Shown here in pieces: positions 56,218 to 64,000 of a DNA stretch of 64,000 bases. The notes under the pieces are model-generated. The model was not told the DNA's origin and did no database searches. It saw only the letters and a list, made by a program, of their open reading frames with translations. The DNA is from AC-32 sp038237925. Lineage in GTDB: Bacteria > Actinomycetota > Thermoleophilia > Gaiellales > Gaiellaceae. Both the position numbers and the translations under genes were made by a program. The stretch lies in NCBI GenBank assembly GCA_038237925.1, contig JBBRYF010000002.1, positions 62,001 through 126,000 of the forward strand, given 5' to 3'. Every line of letters begins with the position of its first letter. Positions within the stretch are counted from its first letter, which is position 1.

Positions 56218-57489
56218 CTATCCGCGCGTGACCCGGGCGTGGCGCCTGAATGTCCTCACCTCCTCGAGGGCGGCCTGGAGGGGCGCGTCCCTTTGCCACT
56301 CGACCACCGGCACTCCGAGCCGCAGGTAGGACGAGCGCAACGCGTCGCGGCGCAGCAGCCAGAGCCGATACGCCAGGTCGTCGAGCGGCCCACTGCCCGC
56401 GCTGACGAACGGCACCGGCGAGATCTCGATCACCGCGAGGTCGAAGCCGCGGGCGCGCAGGTCGACGAGCGCGCCCACCGAGCGCTCGTCGAGCAGCGGG
56501 GTCAGCGCGAGGACGAGCGCGTTCGGCGGCAGCGTCCGCACGGGCAGGACGTCGATGTCCTTCCACGCGTAGCTGAGGAAGATCTCGGCGTCGAGCAGCG
56601 AGTCGAGCACGCGGTAGAGCTGGACGACGCCGCTCGAGACGGTGAGCCAGTTGAGCACGCCACCGAAGGCGACCAGGCCGACGCGGTCCTTCTCGCCGAT
56701 GTAGTGGGCCGCGAGCGAGCCGGCGGCCTCGACGGCGAGGTCGAGCGTGCTCGTGCCGCCGCTCCTCGCCTCCGCGAAGGTGTCGAGGAAGATCACGACG
56801 TCGGTATTCCGTTCCGGGTGCGTCTCGTTCACCCACGGCTCGCCGCGGCGCGCGGTCGCGCGCCAGTTGATGCGACGAATCCGGTCGCCGGGGACGAACT
56901 GCCGCAGGTCGGCGAACTCGATCCCCTCGCCGCGCGTTCTCGGCGACTGGTTCCCGGCGAACGTCTGCGTGTCGAGCGGGCGTAGGATCTTCTCCAGCGC
57001 CTCGCCACGGGGATAGACCTTCAGCGGCCGGCGCAGCTCGAGCGTCTGCTCGAAGGCGAGCAGGCCGAGACGGTCCTGGGCGCGCAAGAGGACGTCGCCG
57101 ACGAGATAGGCGCCCCAGTGGTCGCAGCGCAGAGGCAGCTCGACCTCGTGCCGCTCGCCTGCGTGCAGGTGCACGAGCTGCGGGTTCGGGCCCTCGGCGC
57201 GAAGCCCGTCGGGAAGGTCGAGCAGCAGCTCGAGCCGCTCGGCCGTCGTGTGCGCGCGCAGCTCCAGGAAGGCGGTCACGGCCTCGCCTTCGACCTGCCG
57301 CTCGGCGTCGAGCTCGAGCACGCCCGTCACTTCGGGGGCGTGCGCGAGCGAGAGGCCCGCGGCGAGCAGGACCGCGAACGGTGCGGCGAGCGCGGCGAGC
57401 TCCGGCCGGCCGAGCACGAGCGCCGCGAGCACCCCGGCCCCCGCGAGCGCAGCGTAGGCGCCGAGCTTCGAGGTCGCCGCGCGCGTCAC
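56218..57489 (-). CDS. DUF58 (von Willebrand-like) domain protein
   Basis: 423 aa. Two N-terminal membrane helices, a beta domain, then DUF58 motifs GNQSPRTRGEGIEFADLRQFVPGDRIRRINWRATARRGEPWVNET and an MIDAS-like VVIFLDTFAEARSGGTSTLD. DUF58 proteins work with MoxR AAA ATPases, perhaps in folding or metal insertion. GTG 57489 overlaps moxR by 4 nt (GTGA). Confidence 0.9.
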   Translation of the reverse strand: MTRAATSKLGAYAALAGAGVLAALVLGRPELAALAAPFAVLLAAGLSLAHAPEVTGVLELDAERQVEGEAVTAFLELRAHTTAERLELLLDLPDGLRAEGPNPQLVHLHAGERHEVELPLRCDHWGAYLVGDVLLRAQDRLGLLAFEQTLELRRPLKVYPRGEALEKILRPLDTQTFAGNQSPRTRGEGIEFADLRQFVPGDRIRRINWRATARRGEPWVNETHPERNTDVVIFLDTFAEARSGGTSTLDLAVEAAGSLAAHYIGEKDRVGLVAFGGVLNWLTVSSGVVQLYRVLDSLLDAEIFLSYAWKDIDVLPVRTLPPNALVLALTPLLDERSVGALVDLRARGFDLAVIEISPVPFVSAGSGPLDDLAYRLWLLRRDALRSSYLRLGVPVVEWQRDAPLQAALEEVRTFRRHARVTRG

Positions 57490-58448
57490 TCGGCGGCGGG
57501 TTCGGCCTCGGGCGTCGGAACGCGGTCGAGCAGCCCGAGCACGATGTCGTCGGGCCGGAGGCGCTGCACCCAGAGCTCCGGCCGCAGGGCGATCCGGTGT
57601 GCGAGCGCTGGGACCGCGACCGCCTTCACGTCGTCGGGCGTCACGTAGTCGCGGCCGGCCACGGCGGCCCTGCAGCGCGAGAGCTTCAGCAGCGCGAGCG
57701 AGCCGCGCGGGCTCGCGCCGACCTGCACGCCGTTGGCGGAGCGCGTTGCGGCGACGAGGTCGACGATGTACATCCCGACGCTGCGGTCGACGTGCACCTG
57801 CTCGACTGCGCGCTGCATCTCGAGCAGCTCATCGCGCCCGACGACCGGCTCGAGCTCGAGCTCGTCGACGGTTCGCTGCAGGCGCCGCTCGAGCACCTCC
57901 CATTCCTGGTCGCGGTCCGGGTAGCCGACGCCGATCCGCAGCAGGAAGCGGTCGAGCTGTGCCTCCGGCAGCGCGTAGGTTCCCTCGTACTCGATCGGGT
58001 TCTGCGTCGCCAGGACGAGGAACGGCGGCTCGAGCGCGCGCGTGACTCCCTCGATCGTCACCTGCCGCTCCTGCATCGCCTCGAGCAGCGCCGCCTGCGT
58101 CTTCGGTGGGGCGCGGTTGATCTCGTCGGCGAGGAGAAGGTTGGTGAAGATCGGCCCGGCCCGGAACTCGAAGTCGCCTTCGCGTTGGTTGTAGATCGAC
58201 GCGCCGGTGACGTCCGAGGGCATCAGGTCGGGCGTGAACTGGATGCGAGTGAAGCCGATGCTCGTCACCTGGGCGAAGGCGCGGGCGATCAGCGTCTTCG
58301 CGAGACCGGGGAAGTCCTCGATCAGCACGTGGCCGTCGGCGAGCATCCCGAGGAGCACGAGCTCGAGCGCCTCGCGCTTGCCGACGATCACGCGCTCGAC
58401 CTCGTCGAGCACGGCGCTCGAGCGTCGTGCAACGTCGTCGACGTTCAC
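57486..58448 (-). CDS. MoxR-family AAA ATPase
   Basis: 320 aa. Walker A EDFPGLAKT (residues 44-52), Walker B LLLADEINRAPPKTQAALLEAM, sensor ATQNPIEYEGTYALPEAQLDRF. GTG 58448 overlaps the upstream gene by 4 nt. Acts with the DUF58 protein as a chaperone-like ATPase. Confidence 0.93.
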   Translation of the reverse strand: MNVDDVARRSSAVLDEVERVIVGKREALELVLLGMLADGHVLIEDFPGLAKTLIARAFAQVTSIGFTRIQFTPDLMPSDVTGASIYNQREGDFEFRAGPIFTNLLLADEINRAPPKTQAALLEAMQERQVTIEGVTRALEPPFLVLATQNPIEYEGTYALPEAQLDRFLLRIGVGYPDRDQEWEVLERRLQRTVDELELEPVVGRDELLEMQRAVEQVHVDRSVGMYIVDLVAATRSANGVQVGASPRGSLALLKLSRCRAAVAGRDYVTPDDVKAVAVPALAHRIALRPELWVQRLRPDDIVLGLLDRVPTPEAEPAAE

Positions 58449-58948
58449 AGCGCCTCCAGCCCTTCGACGGCGCGGCGCAGCGCATCCGGAGCGATCCCGG
58501 AGGCGTGCCGGTCGGTCGGTGTCTCCCGCTCGGGCCGGACGAGCTCCCAGAGCTCCTCGCCCACCGCCTCCTCGCTCTCGTCCAGCCGGAGCCCGCGCAC
58601 GGCCAGCCGCATCCCGGCGATCTCGCGCAGCTGCGGCAGCAGGTGGGCGTGGAGGTCGAACGCGGTGGCGGTCGCCATCGTCAGCTCCCGCTCGAGCCGC
58701 TCGAGCTCGGCCAGCCGTTGCCGCTCCGCGGGCTCGCGCTCGAGGGCCACGACGATCGCGGGCACGTCCTCCCGCGGGTAGGCCTCCCGCGCCAGGACGA
58801 CGACGTCGAGGAGCGCGATCCCGCCGACCACGAGGATGTAGATGTCGAGCTCGAGCGTGAACCAGCCGCGTGCGAGAAGGCGCGCGAACAGCAGCGCGAC
58901 CGACGCCAGGCACGTGAAGAAGACCCAGGCTCCGAAGAGACGCTTCAC
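58445..58948 (-). CDS. Membrane protein of the MoxR-DUF58 cluster, 167 aa
   Basis: Two membrane helices near the N-terminus (LFGAWVFFTCLASVALLFARL and LELDIYILVVGGIALLDVVVL), then a cytoplasmic helical domain (AERQRLAELERLERELTMAT...LLPQLREIAGMRLAVRGLRLDESEEAVGEELW). The layout matches DUF-type partners seen in MoxR clusters. GTG 58948 overlaps the DUF4129 gene by 4 nt. Name and role unknown. Confidence 0.75.
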   Translation of the reverse strand: MKRLFGAWVFFTCLASVALLFARLLARGWFTLELDIYILVVGGIALLDVVVLAREAYPREDVPAIVVALEREPAERQRLAELERLERELTMATATAFDLHAHLLPQLREIAGMRLAVRGLRLDESEEAVGEELWELVRPERETPTDRHASGIAPDALRRAVEGLEAL

Positions 58949-59823
58949 GCGGCAGCCTTCACCGTCTCCGCCTCGAGCTCGGCCCGCAGCGAGACGAGCG
59001 CCTCGATCGCGTCGTCCTTCATCGACGCGTCGATCGTGTGCCGGCTGAACTTGGCGCGCTCGTAGAGCCCGGTCAGGCTGCGCACTGCGGAGACGCTGAC
59101 GCCGAGCCGCTCGAGCGCCCGGTCGACATACTCGCGCGGCGTCTCCGCCGGGTCGCGCGGCACGTGGTGTGCCGCGAAGGTCTTCTCGAGCCGCTTGAAC
59201 GCGCCGATCACGGCTCGGCGGGGATCCTTCTCCGCACGCAGGTCGTCCAGCGTGTCGGCGAGCACCTCGTCGAGCGCGGCGGTGAGCGCGGCCTCGCTCT
59301 CCCAGTCGGCGCCGCGGTACCGCTTCCAGACGAGCGCGGCGACGAGACCGAGGACGACCGCGAGCAAGAGTGACGCGAGCACCAGGGCCGGCAGCCACTG
59401 GAACTGCGCCGTCGCCGTGTGACCTGCGTGGAGCGGTGGGCCTTTGCCCTGTTTCAGCTTCTGCAGCCCGGCGGCCGGCGGTCCGCTGTGGTTCCTGTTC
59501 GAGTAGTAGCGCACCCCGAGCGCGACCGGAAGTCCGAGGAGGACCAGCCCCAGCAGGCTGAGCAGCTGACGGCGGCTCGCACCGCCTTCCAGCAAGCGTT
59601 GCCGGCGGCGCAGGGAGAACACCCAGAGGACGATCAGCGCGCCGATCGGGAAGAGCACGAACATCAGGCTCGCGAGGTAGACGAAGACGAGCCTCGGCGC
59701 ATCCGAGCTCCCGCCGCCGCCCGAGCCGCCGCCGGGACGGTGCGCGTGGCTTGCGATCGCGACGAGGGCGAGGAGCGCCGTCAGCCCGACACCGCTCAGG
59801 ACGAGCCTGCGACCGCCGCTCAT
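58945..59823 (-). CDS. DUF4129-domain membrane protein
   Basis: 292 aa. Signal-anchor, several helices, and a C-terminal DUF4129 domain: DLRAEKDPRRAVIGAFKRLEKTFAAHHVPRDPAETPREYVDRAL...LTGLYERAKFSRHTIDASMKDDAIEAL. DUF4129 occurs with MoxR, DUF58 and transglutaminase-like proteins; no transglutaminase is visible here. ATG 59823 has the leaderless -10 box. Confidence 0.87.
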   Translation of the reverse strand: MSGGRRLVLSGVGLTALLALVAIASHAHRPGGGSGGGGSSDAPRLVFVYLASLMFVLFPIGALIVLWVFSLRRRQRLLEGGASRRQLLSLLGLVLLGLPVALGVRYYSNRNHSGPPAAGLQKLKQGKGPPLHAGHTATAQFQWLPALVLASLLLAVVLGLVAALVWKRYRGADWESEAALTAALDEVLADTLDDLRAEKDPRRAVIGAFKRLEKTFAAHHVPRDPAETPREYVDRALERLGVSVSAVRSLTGLYERAKFSRHTIDASMKDDAIEALVSLRAELEAETVKAAA

Positions 59824-59835
59824 GGAGGAACCCTA
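59824..59835 (-). promoter_or_regulatory. Leaderless-type -10 box before DUF4129 operon
   Basis: TAGGGT (59835-59830 on the minus strand), overlapping the lipid kinase stop codon, lies 6 nt before ATG 59823. Confidence 0.5.
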
Positions 59836-60717
59836 GACAAGCACGGTCGCAGCGCCACGCTCGGCCTCGAAGACGGCGCTCTCGACGTCGCCGAGATCCT
59901 CGCCGTCGGCCTGGAGCGGAAGCGGCCGGTCGCACACGATCTCGACGCGGTCGACGTCGTGCGCGTGGAGCACGCCGGCGGTGCCGGCGACGCCGTTGCC
60001 GACGAGTCGACGAAGCAGTCCGGGCAGGCCGGAGCCGCGAATCTCCTGCGGCGCGACGACGTCGAGCCCGAGCTCGAAGCGCGCCGCCGGTGCGACGTGC
60101 AACGCCACCGCTCCGACGTACGAATACGGATCGGTGTTCGCGACGAGCGCGAAGGCGGCTCTCCCCAGGCCTAGCACCTCGAGCGCCGGCCCGAAGCGGC
60201 CGCGCCGCCCGGCGACGAGGCGCGCCGCCGCTCCGATGTAGGCGAGGTCGCCCGGGCGCCTCCCGTCCTCGCGGCGACCGAGCCCGTCGACGCGGCGCAC
60301 GAGGTCAGCATCGAGGCCGACCCCCGCCGCGAAGCCGAACCGCCGGCCGTTCACGCGACCGAGCGAGATCGAGCGCGTCCGCCCCGCCTGAAGTGCCTCG
60401 GCGACGCCGCTCGCTGCGGCGGCGAGGTCGCGCGGCAGCCCGAGCGCGCGCGGGAGCACGTTTGTCCTGCCGCCCGGTAGGAAGCCGAGCGGCACACCGT
60501 CGGGCGCGCCGTTCAGCACCTCGTTGAAGCCCCCGTCGCCGGAGTAGACGACGACGGCGTCGCCGCCGGCCGCGGACGCGAGCTCGACCGCGTGGCCCGG
60601 GCGCTCGGTGAACATCGTCCGCACCGCGCCTGCGCGCGCCAGCTCGTGCTCAACGACCCGCACCCGCTCCTCGGTCACGGCGCTCGCGAACGGGTTCACG
60701 ATCAGGACGACATCCAT
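59833..60717 (-). CDS. Diacylglycerol kinase family lipid kinase
   Basis: 294 aa. Starts MDVVLIVNPFASAVTEERVRVVEHEL; nucleotide motif VVVYSGDGGFNEVLNG and PLGFLPGGRTNVLPRAL, then the C-terminal beta domain (VALHVAPAARFELGLDVV). Members phosphorylate diacylglycerol or related lipids. ATG 60717 lies 13 nt from the divergent SurA-like start, so promoters overlap the coding regions. A GGAG lies close upstream. Confidence 0.88.
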   Translation of the reverse strand: MDVVLIVNPFASAVTEERVRVVEHELARAGAVRTMFTERPGHAVELASAAGGDAVVVYSGDGGFNEVLNGAPDGVPLGFLPGGRTNVLPRALGLPRDLAAAASGVAEALQAGRTRSISLGRVNGRRFGFAAGVGLDADLVRRVDGLGRREDGRRPGDLAYIGAAARLVAGRRGRFGPALEVLGLGRAAFALVANTDPYSYVGAVALHVAPAARFELGLDVVAPQEIRGSGLPGLLRRLVGNGVAGTAGVLHAHDVDRVEIVCDRPLPLQADGEDLGDVESAVFEAERGAATVLV

Positions 60718-60730
60718 AAGCTCCACGAGG

Positions 60731-61264
60731 ATGTCATTTGCCGTGAGGTCGGCCGTGATGACCGCGCTCTGCCTCGCGCTGCTCGCCGGCTGCGGGGACG
60801 GAAGCAACAAGACGGTGGCGCACGTCGGCGGCGACGCGATCACGACGAAGCAGCTCGACGGGCTCGTCTCGCACTTCCGCACCCAGGCGCAGCGCGACGG
60901 CAAGGAGTTCCCGCAGGACGGCACGCGGGCCTTCAAGCAACTCCGCAACCAGCTGCTCAGCCTGCTGGTCTACCGGGTCGAGCTGCAGCAGGCTGCGGTG
61001 CGCCTCGGCGTGAAGGCCGATCCCAACGAGATCACGCGGCGCCTGGGGGCAACGGGCAGCGGCGAGCAGGAGGGCGATCCGGGCGCCGACACGTTCGCGC
61101 GTGACTCTGTCGAGGCGCAGCTGCTGACGGAGGGAATCTTCGCGAAGGTCGCCCGCGGCGTGAAGGGCTCCGCGGCCCGCAACCGGAAGATGGCCGCGTT
61201 CGTCGCCCGGCTCCAGCGCGAGACAACGGTGCGCTACGAGCCCGGCTACAAACCGGGCTCGTAG
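60731..61264 (+). CDS. SurA N-terminal-like periplasmic/lipoprotein chaperone domain protein
   Basis: 177 aa lipoprotein: a hydrophobic N-terminus ends LLAGCGDGSNK (lipobox Cys at about residue 21). VAHVGGDAITTKQLDGLVSHF and a helical core match the SurA/parvulin N-domain, but no PPIase domain is present. It would aid secretion or folding outside the membrane. ATG 60731 is preceded by GAGG only 0-1 nt away, so initiation may be weak. Divergent with the lipid kinase gene. Confidence 0.85.
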   Translation: MSFAVRSAVMTALCLALLAGCGDGSNKTVAHVGGDAITTKQLDGLVSHFRTQAQRDGKEFPQDGTRAFKQLRNQLLSLLVYRVELQQAAVRLGVKADPNEITRRLGATGSGEQEGDPGADTFARDSVEAQLLTEGIFAKVARGVKGSAARNRKMAAFVARLQRETTVRYEPGYKPGS

Positions 61265-61276
61265 CGCGTCAACGCC

Positions 61277-63631
61277 TCAGCAGGGGCTTCCCCCCGGGGT
61301 CCCGCCGAGAGCGAAGTCGAAGGAGTGCGTCGCGTCGACGTCCGCGTAGAGATCGTTCGCGTCGTTGCGACCGAAGGTGAACGCGGTCACGTTGTAGAGC
61401 GCGTTCCCGACCGGCAGCCCGATCCCGAAGCCGCCGTTGACCGGCACATCGACCGAGATCGTGTTCCCGCAGACGCGGCCCTGGACGGCCATCGTGCGCG
61501 GGTAGTCGACGACCTTGCAGTTCTGCGGCGTCGTGTCGGTGCACGTCGTCGAGCCGGCGAAGAACTGCGGTGCGAGCCCACCCGTCGACTCGGCGCCGAC
61601 GTAGAAGACCCGGTAGGCCTCCTCGCCGAAGTCGCCGACCGACAGCGCCTGGAAGCGCGTCAGCCACACGGCGTTCGTCTTGCCCGGCGGCGGGAGCATC
61701 CCCGCGAGGTTGGCGACGCTCATCTTCACCCGCAGCATGCTCGGGCTCGCCATGCTCAGCGCGACGTTGGAGAGGTCGAGCTGCGGCTGGTTCGGGCCCG
61801 CGCCGGTGGGCGAGTAGTGCGGCCACTGCGCGTCGCCCGTGACGTCCTTCATCGGGCTCTTCGGCACCGGCTCCTTGGCCGACTTGCCCGTGACCGTCTT
61901 GCCTTGCAGCTGGCGCACCTCGTAGAGATGGGCGCCGTGGTGCTGGCTCGTCGTGTCGTTGTAGACGATCCGGATCGCGCCGGTCTTGTCGAGGTTCAGC
62001 GCGAAGTAGTCGGCCATCGTGCGGTCACCGCTCGAGACCGTGCAGCCGATGCCCTGGTTGCAGATCTGGCCGTAGTGCATCGGCTTCTCGGTGAACCGCT
62101 GCTGGGCGATCGTCGACGAGAGCGAGGCGGCGTTCGACACGACCGCCGCGTAGCCCCACCACTTGACAGTCGTCGCGCCCTGCGGATCCGTCGCCCAGTT
62201 CGGGAACGTGTCCGGCTGGCCGGCGGTGTCGGTCGCGTACCACGCGAGCGCGAGCTGCCCTGCTGAGCCGGCCTGCGCCCAGAGGAACTCCGCGGTCGTC
62301 GCGGGGGCCGTGCTCACGCGCACCGGGGTCGTCCAGCTCTCGCCCTTGTCGGTCGAGGACGAGTAGTAGACGCCGCTGTCGTTCGTGTCGACCCAGGCCG
62401 CGTAGACGTTGCCGCCGCTGTCGGTGGCAAGCGCCGGGAAGAGGTGCCCGGGTCCGCCGCCGCCCGGCGAGGTCGGGAGCGTGACGTTGTGGAAGACGAT
62501 CCCCGTGCGCTGACCGGGGGCGACATGGCCGATGGTCACGCGCACGTGATTCCCCTCGCTGCACGCGTAGTAGAGGGTCCGCGTGACCTGGTCGAACCGG
62601 ATCTGCCCGCAGGTCGCGTCGGCCGCGAGCGGCATCGGCGCGTTGGCCGAGGCGTTCTGCCAGACGAGGCCGCCGACCGGGTCCGTGGCGCTGGTCGAGC
62701 CGGGGCTCGAGTAGATGTACGTCCCGACCGCCGACTCGTGGAAGGCGAGGAAGATGGTGTTGTCGGCCGCGGTCGTCGTCGTCCCGTTGTCGACCGCGAA
62801 CCACTGCCGGTCGACGGCGGCGTTCTGCACCGCGACCGGGTTCTTGCGCCAGGTGTTGCCGTCGTCGTTCGAGACCGAGGTGCCGAGGTTCACCAGGCCC
62901 TCGAGGTCGGCGAAGTAGTGGAAACCCTGGTCGTCGACCGCGATGTCGGTGTCGCCGCCGCCCGGAGGCGCGTCGGGCCTGAGGCCGGCGGGGCTGTCGA
63001 GGTGGAACTCGAGCCCGTTGTCGGTCGAGCGGTGGATGAAGGAGTTCTGCGTCGTCGTGCCGTACGGCCCACTCTCCCAGTAGTCGTTCGTCTTCGGGTC
63101 GAGGAAGTTCAGCGGCTCACCCTCGGTGCGCTGCGGGTCGACCACCGTGGCCGGGCTGAAGACGAGCTTGCCGGCGACGTACTTCGGCGCCGGCGTGCCG
63201 CCGTTGCCGCCGGTGCCCGAGCCGGGAGTCCCGGGCGCGACCGGCGCGCTGCTCGTCGAGTAGGTGCCGGTGTAGTCGTACGGCGCCGCGACGAGGCCCC
63301 CCGGGAAGGAGCAGACCTGGGCGTGCCAGGTGCCGGGCGGGAGGTCGGCGCTCTGGTAGACGATCTCCTCCGGGCTCGTGGCCGTGTCGCCGTGGGCCTT
63401 GAGGGCGCCGCTCGGGTCGTAGAGGTCGATCGTGATGTCGTTGGCCGAGATCGTCTCGGCCGCCACGACGTCGATCGTGGTCTCGCCGGCGGCGACGGCG
63501 ATCGGGTGCATCGGCCCGCACGAGGTCGGAGTGACGCTGCCGGAAAAGGTGCCGGAGTCGGCCTTGGCCGTGCCACCCACGACGAGGAAGGCGGCCGCCA
63601 CTCCGGCGAGGGCGAGAAATCGCAGACCCAT
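61277..63631 (-). CDS. Large secreted protein with BNR/sialidase-like repeats
   Basis: 784 aa. ATG 63631 has AAGGAG 7 nt upstream and begins MGLRFLALAGVAAAFLVVGG (signal peptide ending TAKA). A short beta domain (about 30-120) and a Pro/Gly linker (PGTPGSGTGGNGGTPAP) precede a beta-propeller-like region with Asp-box pieces (STDNGLEFHL, SNDDGNTWRKNP, SSTDKGESWTTP). The C-terminus is another beta domain with three Cys pairs. Likely a surface or exported glycan- or protein-binding protein. A palindromic operator lies upstream. Confidence 0.8.
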   Translation of the reverse strand: MGLRFLALAGVAAAFLVVGGTAKADSGTFSGSVTPTSCGPMHPIAVAAGETTIDVVAAETISANDITIDLYDPSGALKAHGDTATSPEEIVYQSADLPPGTWHAQVCSFPGGLVAAPYDYTGTYSTSSAPVAPGTPGSGTGGNGGTPAPKYVAGKLVFSPATVVDPQRTEGEPLNFLDPKTNDYWESGPYGTTTQNSFIHRSTDNGLEFHLDSPAGLRPDAPPGGGDTDIAVDDQGFHYFADLEGLVNLGTSVSNDDGNTWRKNPVAVQNAAVDRQWFAVDNGTTTTAADNTIFLAFHESAVGTYIYSSPGSTSATDPVGGLVWQNASANAPMPLAADATCGQIRFDQVTRTLYYACSEGNHVRVTIGHVAPGQRTGIVFHNVTLPTSPGGGGPGHLFPALATDSGGNVYAAWVDTNDSGVYYSSSTDKGESWTTPVRVSTAPATTAEFLWAQAGSAGQLALAWYATDTAGQPDTFPNWATDPQGATTVKWWGYAAVVSNAASLSSTIAQQRFTEKPMHYGQICNQGIGCTVSSGDRTMADYFALNLDKTGAIRIVYNDTTSQHHGAHLYEVRQLQGKTVTGKSAKEPVPKSPMKDVTGDAQWPHYSPTGAGPNQPQLDLSNVALSMASPSMLRVKMSVANLAGMLPPPGKTNAVWLTRFQALSVGDFGEEAYRVFYVGAESTGGLAPQFFAGSTTCTDTTPQNCKVVDYPRTMAVQGRVCGNTISVDVPVNGGFGIGLPVGNALYNVTAFTFGRNDANDLYADVDATHSFDFALGGTPGGSPC

Positions 63632-63711
63632 GAATGCTCCTTCGAAATCGATCGGTCGGGAATCTCCCGCCGACCTAGCCGCGACGATTGCGCTGCAAAC
63701 CACCCGTTTTT

Positions 63712-63729
63712 TGACTGACTAATCAGTCA
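63712..63729. promoter_or_regulatory. Palindromic operator, probably for the TetR regulator
   Basis: TGACTGA-CTAA-TCAGTCA forms a nearly perfect 18-bp palindrome. It lies 80 bp upstream of the secreted protein start and covers the tetR stop codon, so it can control the secreted protein and maybe the regulator. Confidence 0.6.
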
Positions 63730-64000
63730 GGCGTCGCATACCCGCGCATTCCGTCGAGCAGGAGCGCGTAGAAGCGGTCGGCGAGCTCGTCGGTGTCGCG
63801 GCCTGGCCGCAGCCACGTGTACGCCCAGTTCGCCGCCGACAGCGCGAGCAGCGCCGCGGTCGCGTCGTCGAGGTCGCTGCGCAGCTCGCCGAGCTCACGA
63901 CCCTCGCGGAAGAGCGCGCGAATCCGCTCCTCGTAGCAGCGTCGCTCGCCGATGATCTCGTCCCGCCGCTCGCCCTCGAGATAGCGCCACTCCTGCACGA
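63723..64000 (-). CDS. TetR-family regulator, C-terminal part (N-terminus beyond window)
   Basis: The visible 91 codons have the helical TetR ligand-binding pattern: ERRCYEERIRALFREGRELGELRSDLDDATAALLALSAANWAYTWLRPGRDTDELADRFYALLLDGMRGY. The DNA-binding half lies past 64000. It is upstream of, and co-directional with, the large secreted protein gene. Ligand unknown. Confidence 0.85.
   Translation of the reverse strand, partial: VQEWRYLEGERRDEIIGERRCYEERIRALFREGRELGELRSDLDDATAALLALSAANWAYTWLRPGRDTDELADRFYALLLDGMRGYATPD

Overview
The window is a very GC-rich bacterial chromosome segment with densely packed genes, many 4-bp start/stop overlaps and frequent GTG and TTG starts. Menaquinone genes of the futalosine type, a Bacillus-like split cytochrome bc complex, APS-type sulfate reduction and the overall gene style suggest an actinobacterium. 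My best guess is a Thermoleophilia-like lineage; this is inferred from gene families, not from a marker gene. No rRNA, tRNA, CRISPR array or integrase was seen.

Layout. 1-5.6 kb (minus): sulfate activation and reduction (sat, cysC, cysH), phosphosulfolactate synthase (comA), two-subunit class I fumarase and a flavoprotein. 5.6-8.8 kb: methyltransferase, small secreted protein, Fe-ADH-type dehydrogenase, LysR regulator. 8.9-12.5 kb: sugar transferase, asparagine synthetase-like protein and a DUF354 protein (surface glycan). 12.5-16 kb: UvrD-type helicase and an unrecognised two-gene module. 16.2-21.8 kb: CapD/FlaA1-type epimerase, DegT aminotransferase, DedA, secreted phosphodiester glycosidase. 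21.9-24.2 kb: an unusual radical SAM protein with mqnC.

24.5-30.3 kb is the most unusual region. Small, mostly unknown genes in both orientations are separated by nine clear copies, plus one decayed copy, of a conserved element of about 26-33 bp. All copies point the same way regardless of gene direction. Two intervals hold truncated genes, one of them cut exactly at an element. I read this as a gene-cassette array with no recombinase in the window. It sits between mqnC and the convergent mqnA operon and ends 4 bp from the mqnA stop codon.

30.3-42.2 kb (minus) is one nearly gapless gene series: mqnA, polyprenyl synthase, ubiE/menG, ubiX, cytochrome bc (b-c fusion, b, Rieske), ubiD, a 50-aa membrane protein, a helical protein, hemB, an ABC exporter pair and an AI-2E family permease. 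It couples menaquinone and heme supply to the bc complex. 42.3-51 kb: M23 peptidase, YmdB-like phosphoesterase, two membrane glycosyltransferases, GtrA, PRC-barrel-like protein, isoaspartyl methyltransferase, phosphodiesterase, Cys-less thioredoxin-like protein, CHRD protein. 51-60.7 kb: branched-chain/pyruvate-type dehydrogenase E1-alpha, E1-beta and E2 with acetamidase and GNAT; MoxR-DUF58-DUF4129 cluster; lipid kinase. 60.7-64 kb: SurA-like lipoprotein, large secreted protein and a partial TetR regulator with a palindromic operator.

Two expression features recur. At least twelve genes have a TANNNT -10 box 6-7 nt before the start codon, which predicts leaderless mRNAs. Several genes have only CTG as a plausible start for their conserved N-terminus.
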